Positions 34,205 to 37,756 of a stretch of 37,756 nucleotides of DNA are shown here, piece after piece. The notes beneath the pieces were generated by a model. That model was not told the origin of the DNA, made no database searches, and saw nothing but the letters and a program-made list of their open reading frames with translations. A program made the translations under genes and the position numbers. Numbering within the stretch: the stretch's first letter is position 1; each line of letters starts with the position of its first letter. Origin of the DNA: RFPW01 sp040401595 (GTDB lineage Bacteria > Pseudomonadota > Gammaproteobacteria > Burkholderiales > Burkholderiaceae_E); NCBI GenBank assembly GCA_040401595.1, contig JBBAOE010000025.1, positions 1 to 37,756 of the forward strand, in the 5' to 3' direction.

Positions 34205-34753
34205 ATGAATCCAAACCCCAAATTCCGCCTTCAGGGCCTCATGCTCGCCAGCCTTGTGTTCATCGCCGATCAGATAGTGAAATACGCGATGTTGGGGCCG
34301 TTGCAGTTGAAAGAGCGTGGCGTCATTCACATCATTTCGTTCTTCGACCTGCGCTACGCCGAAAATCGGGGTGTTTCGATGAGTTTCCTAACCGCGGACA
34401 GTGATGGTGAGCGCTGGGCACTGGTTGGGCTAACGACGGTCATAGCGGCTGGCGTAGGGAAATGGATGTGGCTTGAGAAATTGCGCGGTGACGCTCTGGC
34501 TTTGTCATTGGTCTTGGGCGGCGCGCTGGGAAATATCGTTGACCGCGTGCGTTATGGCTATGTCGTGGATTATGCCGATCTGCATTTTGGTGCGTTCCGA
34601 CCCTTTTACATATTCAACCTGGCCGATGCCTGCATTAGCATTGGCGTATTGATATTGCTTGCCCGCGCGTTCCTGATAGGTGACAAGGACGCCGGTCGCG
34701 GCCCTGATGTTCAGGCATCTGCAAGCAATGCCGACATAGTGGAGAAGTCATGA
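34205..34753 (+). CDS. lspA: Lipoprotein signal peptidase (signal peptidase II)
   Basis: A 182-residue inner-membrane aspartyl peptidase with four hydrophobic segments. The catalytic pair is Asp113 in GNIVDRVRYG and Asp141 in FNLADACISIG, matching E. coli Asp114/Asp141; the conserved Asp22 is in ADQIVKY. It cleaves prolipoproteins before the lipidated Cys. The C-terminus is about 20 residues longer than in E. coli (164). The gene overlaps the following lipoprotein gene by four bases (34750-34753). Confidence 0.95.
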   Translation: MNPNPKFRLQGLMLASLVFIADQIVKYAMLGPLQLKERGVIHIISFFDLRYAENRGVSMSFLTADSDGERWALVGLTTVIAAGVGKWMWLEKLRGDALALSLVLGGALGNIVDRVRYGYVVDYADLHFGAFRPFYIFNLADACISIGVLILLARAFLIGDKDAGRGPDVQASASNADIVEKS

Positions 34754-35007
34754 AGCGGATATCTATCTTAGCGGCAGCGTCGGTTGCTATTCTTGCGCTT
34801 TCGGGCTGTGGCACGACCAGCATCTATGACCGTGAACGTCCCGATGAATTCGCGGTGAGCCGGTCAAAGCCAATCGAAGTTCCCAAGACCTTCACTTTGC
34901 CAACCCCGACCCCTAACGCGCCGCGTCCGCAGGATGGCGACACTAAGCAGCAGGTTTTGGATGCCATGTTTGGCGGCGCTGCGCCTGCGACTGCTCCCCG
35001 CCCGTAA
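34750..35007 (+). CDS. DUF3035-like small lipoprotein
   Basis: An 85-residue lipoprotein (lipobox LSGC, Cys20). The mature part has the DUF3035 pattern RPDEFAVSRSKPIEVPKTF, then a Pro-rich linker and the end motif QQVLDAMFGG. In alphaproteobacteria DUF3035 proteins commonly follow lspA; some have been tied to the outer-membrane assembly complex, which would be an envelope role. It is coupled to lspA by a four-base overlap. The final Ala/Pro tail is short. Confidence 0.8.
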   Translation: MKRISILAAASVAILALSGCGTTSIYDRERPDEFAVSRSKPIEVPKTFTLPTPTPNAPRPQDGDTKQQVLDAMFGGAAPATAPRP

Positions 35008-35030
35008 CTCGGCCTGAAATGGATATAGAT

Positions 35031-35444
35031 ATGAACACCAAACCTGTCCTTGTTGCCGTTGCGATGTTGACGCTTCCTATGCTGTCGGGATGTGGGTCGA
35101 TCGGGAGCATCTTAGGTGGCAACCAGGCGGCTGCGCCGTCGGTTGGCCGCGCTGCACCCTTGGTGGTTCCGCCCGATTTTGCGCTCGAGCCGACGGTTGC
35201 CTCCGCGATCCGCCCCGCTGAAGCCAGTCAGGAGCAGGCGCTTGAGACGTTATTCGGCGGTACCGCAACGCGCTCCGCCGCTGAACGCGCGATTTCGACG
35301 ACGTCGGGCACGGCCGAACTGGGTATTCGTTCATCGGTCGGTGATCCGCAGACGACGACTGTCAACAAAGGCAGCATCACACGCGACATTATCGCTGCCC
35401 CTGAAGGTGATGGCCAAACCGCGCAGGCGGTCATTCCGGGTTAA
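35031..35444 (+). CDS. Second DUF3035-like lipoprotein
   Basis: A 137-residue lipoprotein (lipobox LSGC, Cys21) 23 bases after the first. It shares with it the pattern PLVVPPDF then EQALETLFGG, matching KPIEVPKTF then QQVLDAMFGG, so the two look like diverged tandem copies. A Ser/Thr/Ala-rich tail of about 60 residues follows (TSGTAELGI, DPQTTTVNKGSITRDI). ATGs at 35019 and 35031 are in frame; the second gives a cleaner signal n-region with GGATAT upstream. Probably an outer-membrane lipoprotein of envelope assembly or unknown role. Confidence 0.75.
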   Translation: MNTKPVLVAVAMLTLPMLSGCGSIGSILGGNQAAAPSVGRAAPLVVPPDFALEPTVASAIRPAEASQEQALETLFGGTATRSAAERAISTTSGTAELGIRSSVGDPQTTTVNKGSITRDIIAAPEGDGQTAQAVIPG

Positions 35445-35457
35445 TAAAGTGAGAGCG

Positions 35458-35475
35458 GCGCGCCTTTAGGCGCGC
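35458..35475. terminator. GC-rich hairpin at the lipoprotein/dxs convergence
   Basis: GCGCGCC (35458-35464) pairs with GGCGCGC (35469-35475) around TTTA, which holds part of the dxs TAA stop. There is no T-run, so it would be a weak bidirectional terminator at best. Confidence 0.4.
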
Positions 35476-37397
35476 ACGCTTGCTTCCTCAACGCCTGCGC
35501 TATTGTGGCGCAGTGCCTTCAACACTGTTTCGACGATCTGCGGCGCATTCAGGCCCGCCTCGTCATATTGCTTCTGTGGGCTATCATGCTCTTGGAAGAT
35601 ATCGGGCAGACGCATGGTGCGGATTTTTAGGCCCGCGTCCATCAGGCCGGCGTCGCTCGCCAGTGTCAATACATGCGCGCCAAGGCCGCCAACGGCGGCT
35701 TCTTCGACGGTTATAACGACTTCATGCGTGGCGATGAGGTGGCGGATCAATTTTTCGTCCAGTGGCTTGGCAAAGCGCAAGTCTGCAACGGTGGTGCTGA
35801 GACCTTTTGCGTCCAGCGTGTCAGCTGCCTTCATGGCTTCGGCCAGACGGGTGCCGAGGGACAGGATTGCGACCTTCTTGCCTTCCCGGACAATACGGCC
35901 CTTTCCGATTTCGAGCTGCTGCGGCACTTCGGGCAAGGCAACGCCGGTGCCATTGCCGCGCGGATAGCGGAAGGCGATTGGACCGCTGTCGTGCAAAACG
36001 GCGGTGTAGGTCATATGGACCAATTCCGCCTCATCGGCTGGCGACATCACGACCATATTTGGTAGAGTTGCCAAATAGGTGATGTCGAACGATCCAGCAT
36101 GCGTGCTGCCATCGGCACCGACCAAACCGGCGCGGTCGATTGCAAAACGTACGGGCAGATTTTGGATCGCGACATCGTGCACGACTTGATCGTAAGCGCG
36201 TTGCAGGAAGGTCGAATAAATCGCGCAGAAGGGACGCATCCCTTGCGCGGCGAGGCCAGCGGCGAAGGTCACGGCATGCTGTTCCGCGATACCCACATCG
36301 AACGAGCGTTCTGGGTGCGCGGCGGAGAATTTGTCGACGCCAGTCCCGCCGGGCATGGCGGCGGTAATGGCACAGATTTTAGGATCAGTTTCCGCAAGCT
36401 TGGCGAGCGTTTCGCCAAAGACGTTCTGATACGCGGGCGGCCCGCCACCGGGGCCCTTGTCTTGCTTGCCCGTTATAACATCGAATTTCACGACGCCATG
36501 ATATTTGTCGGCGGCTGCTTCAGCAGGGGCATAGCCCTTGCCCTTTTGCGTGACGACATGGATTAGGACCGGACCTTCGGCATTGTCGCGGACATTTTCG
36601 AGAACGGGGATCAGCTGGTCCAGATTATGGCCGTCGATGGGACCGACATAATAAAAGCCAAGCTCTTCAAACAAAGTGCCGCCCATAGCCATGCCACGTG
36701 CGAATTCTTCGGCCTTTGATGCTGCGGTATAAATACGGCGCGACAGGCGCTTGGCGACCTTGCTCGCAAGGCTACGTAAGCCCAGATACTCGCTTGAGGA
36801 TACAAGCCGCGACAGATAAGCCGAAAGGCCTCCGACGGGCGGTGCGATCGACATGTCATTGTCGTTCAGGATGACAACCAAACGGTTTCCTGCGGCTTGC
36901 GCATTATTCATCGCCTCATAGGCCATGCCAGCGGACATGGATCCATCGCCAATAACGGCAATCGCCTTGCCGGGCTTGCCAGCAATCTTGTTGGCGACAG
37001 CAAAGCCCAAAGCTGCAGAAATCGACGTGGAGCTATGTGCTGCGCCGAACGGATCATATTCGCTTTCGCTGCGCTTCGTGAAACCCGAGAGCCCCCCGCC
37101 AGTGCGGATGGTGCGGATGCGGTCGCGGCGTCCGGTGAGGATTTTATGCGGATAGCATTGATGGCCTACATCCCAGACCAACCGGTCATCGGGCGTGTTG
37201 AAAACATAATGGATGGCGGTAGTCAATTCCACAACGCCGAGCCCCGCGCCCAAATGACCACCCGTCACCGAAACGGCAGAAATGGTTTCGGCGCGCAATT
37301 CGTCGGCAAGCTGGCGAAGCTGCGATGCTGCAAGTTTGCGAAGGTCCGAGGGCACTTTAACCGTATCAAGTAACGGCGTGTCAGGCGAATGTGTCAT
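35466..37397 (-). CDS. dxs: 1-deoxy-D-xylulose-5-phosphate synthase
   Basis: A 643-residue thiamine diphosphate enzyme, the usual length. Active-site elements: His48 in TGGHLG, His79 in VGHQCYPHK, the ThDP/Mg motif GDGSMSAG (150-157) with NDNDMSI, the catalytic glutamate in VGIAEQHAVTFAAGL, and the C-terminal domain with DLRFAKPLD. It joins pyruvate and glyceraldehyde-3-phosphate to start the MEP isoprenoid pathway. It converges on the lipoprotein genes; the Zur-like gene lies 54 bases upstream on the same strand. Confidence 0.97.
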   Translation of the reverse strand: MTHSPDTPLLDTVKVPSDLRKLAASQLRQLADELRAETISAVSVTGGHLGAGLGVVELTTAIHYVFNTPDDRLVWDVGHQCYPHKILTGRRDRIRTIRTGGGLSGFTKRSESEYDPFGAAHSSTSISAALGFAVANKIAGKPGKAIAVIGDGSMSAGMAYEAMNNAQAAGNRLVVILNDNDMSIAPPVGGLSAYLSRLVSSSEYLGLRSLASKVAKRLSRRIYTAASKAEEFARGMAMGGTLFEELGFYYVGPIDGHNLDQLIPVLENVRDNAEGPVLIHVVTQKGKGYAPAEAAADKYHGVVKFDVITGKQDKGPGGGPPAYQNVFGETLAKLAETDPKICAITAAMPGGTGVDKFSAAHPERSFDVGIAEQHAVTFAAGLAAQGMRPFCAIYSTFLQRAYDQVVHDVAIQNLPVRFAIDRAGLVGADGSTHAGSFDITYLATLPNMVVMSPADEAELVHMTYTAVLHDSGPIAFRYPRGNGTGVALPEVPQQLEIGKGRIVREGKKVAILSLGTRLAEAMKAADTLDAKGLSTTVADLRFAKPLDEKLIRHLIATHEVVITVEEAAVGGLGAHVLTLASDAGLMDAGLKIRTMRLPDIFQEHDSPQKQYDEAGLNAPQIVETVLKALRHNSAGVEEASVRA

Positions 37398-37451
37398 CTT
37401 TTAAGCTTAGCGGTCTTTTATCGGGCTGTCGAACGGGTAATTGCGGCTATA

Positions 37452-37756
37452 TCAATCACAACCGGCACATTTGCCGCGTACCTCAATGACCGGACGCACT
37501 TGCGCAAAGCCAGCCTGTTCGGCCGCTGCACGCACGCTCATGGTCAATGCATCATCGTCAATATGCGTTGCAGTGCCGCAGCTATCGCAGATCAGGAAAA
37601 TGCAATCATGCAAGCATCCAGGGTGCGAGTTGGCGATATAGGCATTCGCACTTTCCACACGGCGTGCGAGGTTCGTTGTCACAAACAGGTCCAAGATACG
37701 ATAGACGCTGTTGGGGGCAACGCGTTTGCCGCGCTTTTGCGACACGAGGTCAGCAA
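37452..37756 (-). CDS. Fur-family regulator, Zur-like (C-terminal part, cut by window edge)
   Basis: The visible 101 residues have RVAPNSVYRILDLF (DNA-recognition helix of Fur proteins), the dimer domain segment ARRVESANAYIAN, HPGCLHDCIFLICDSCG with a CxxC zinc site, and a second CxxC in GKCAGCD at the end. The AYIANxHPGCxHDCIF pattern is more Zur-like than Fur-like, so zinc-responsive repression is likely. The start and wing-helix N-terminus are outside the window. The GTG at 37745 is internal, not the start. Metal specificity is inference. Confidence 0.85.
   Translation of the reverse strand, partial: ADLVSQKRGKRVAPNSVYRILDLFVTTNLARRVESANAYIANSHPGCLHDCIFLICDSCGTATHIDDDALTMSVRAAAEQAGFAQVRPVIEVRGKCAGCD

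Overview
The window looks like chromosomal core DNA of an alphaproteobacterium in the Sphingomonadales (Sphingorhabdus/Sphingopyxis/Sphingomonas-like). Grounds: moderate-to-high GC, the family-level character of almost every protein, the lspA-DUF3035 lipoprotein neighbourhood, a methionine synthase split into two genes, an ArsR-methyltransferase fusion ahead of metF, a Cys-free 41-residue L36, and an FeS-BCP-type photolyase. I see no phage, integron, insertion sequence, CRISPR array, tRNA or rRNA. No gene-free stretch exceeds 300 bases; the longest are about 250 (1876-2126) and 229 (7975-8203). The organism call rests on protein character and gene order, not on a database search.

Layout. 1-482: 5' part of hom (minus), cut by the window edge. 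671-1875: hbd converging on an SMR exporter. 2127-5729 (minus): photolyase, sseA, metC as a probable operon. 5891-7635 (plus): queF and a class A beta-lactamase-like lipoprotein. 7643-8024 (minus): a small Ala-rich lipoprotein with its own promoter and terminator. 8167-13829 (plus): a methionine operon (ArsR-methyltransferase regulator, metF, two-gene metH) behind a perfect 22-bp palindrome that overlaps the promoter. 13872-15547 (minus): a TIGR02186-type membrane protein and a TauE/SafE exporter. 15599-16365 (minus): a deletion scar joining the front of a LuxR-type regulator gene to the back of a surface-barrel gene. 16476-19012 (plus): nhaA and a DUF885 protein. 19009-24187 (minus): a tiny orphan frame, a TonB-C protein, etfBA, sucC, a HAD hydrolase, rpmJ. 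24341-26102 (plus): a DUF4136-like lipoprotein and an M14 carboxypeptidase. 26203-35444 (plus): gpmA, purE, purK, folA, M19 dipeptidase, ribF, ileS, lspA, two DUF3035-like lipoproteins. 35466-37756 (minus): dxs and a partial Zur/Fur regulator.

How the genes fit together. The first 15.5 kb is rich in sulfur amino-acid functions: homoserine dehydrogenase, cystathionine beta-lyase, mercaptopyruvate sulfurtransferase, MetF, both MetH parts, the likely methyl-cycle regulator, and a putative sulfite/organosulfonate exporter. etfBA and hbd serve acyl-CoA oxidation and sucC the TCA cycle. The purE-to-lspA run holds housekeeping genes for purines, folate, flavin, isoleucyl-tRNA and lipoprotein maturation. 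lspA leads straight into two lipoprotein genes whose products it would process.

The most interesting signals are the palindrome and promoter of the methionine operon with an apparently leaderless start (8167-8206), the LuxR/barrel deletion scar (15599-16365), the strong hairpin between sucC and etfB (21942-21976), the tandem paralogous lipoproteins after lspA, and the Ala-rich lipoprotein. I found no convincing entirely new multi-gene system.
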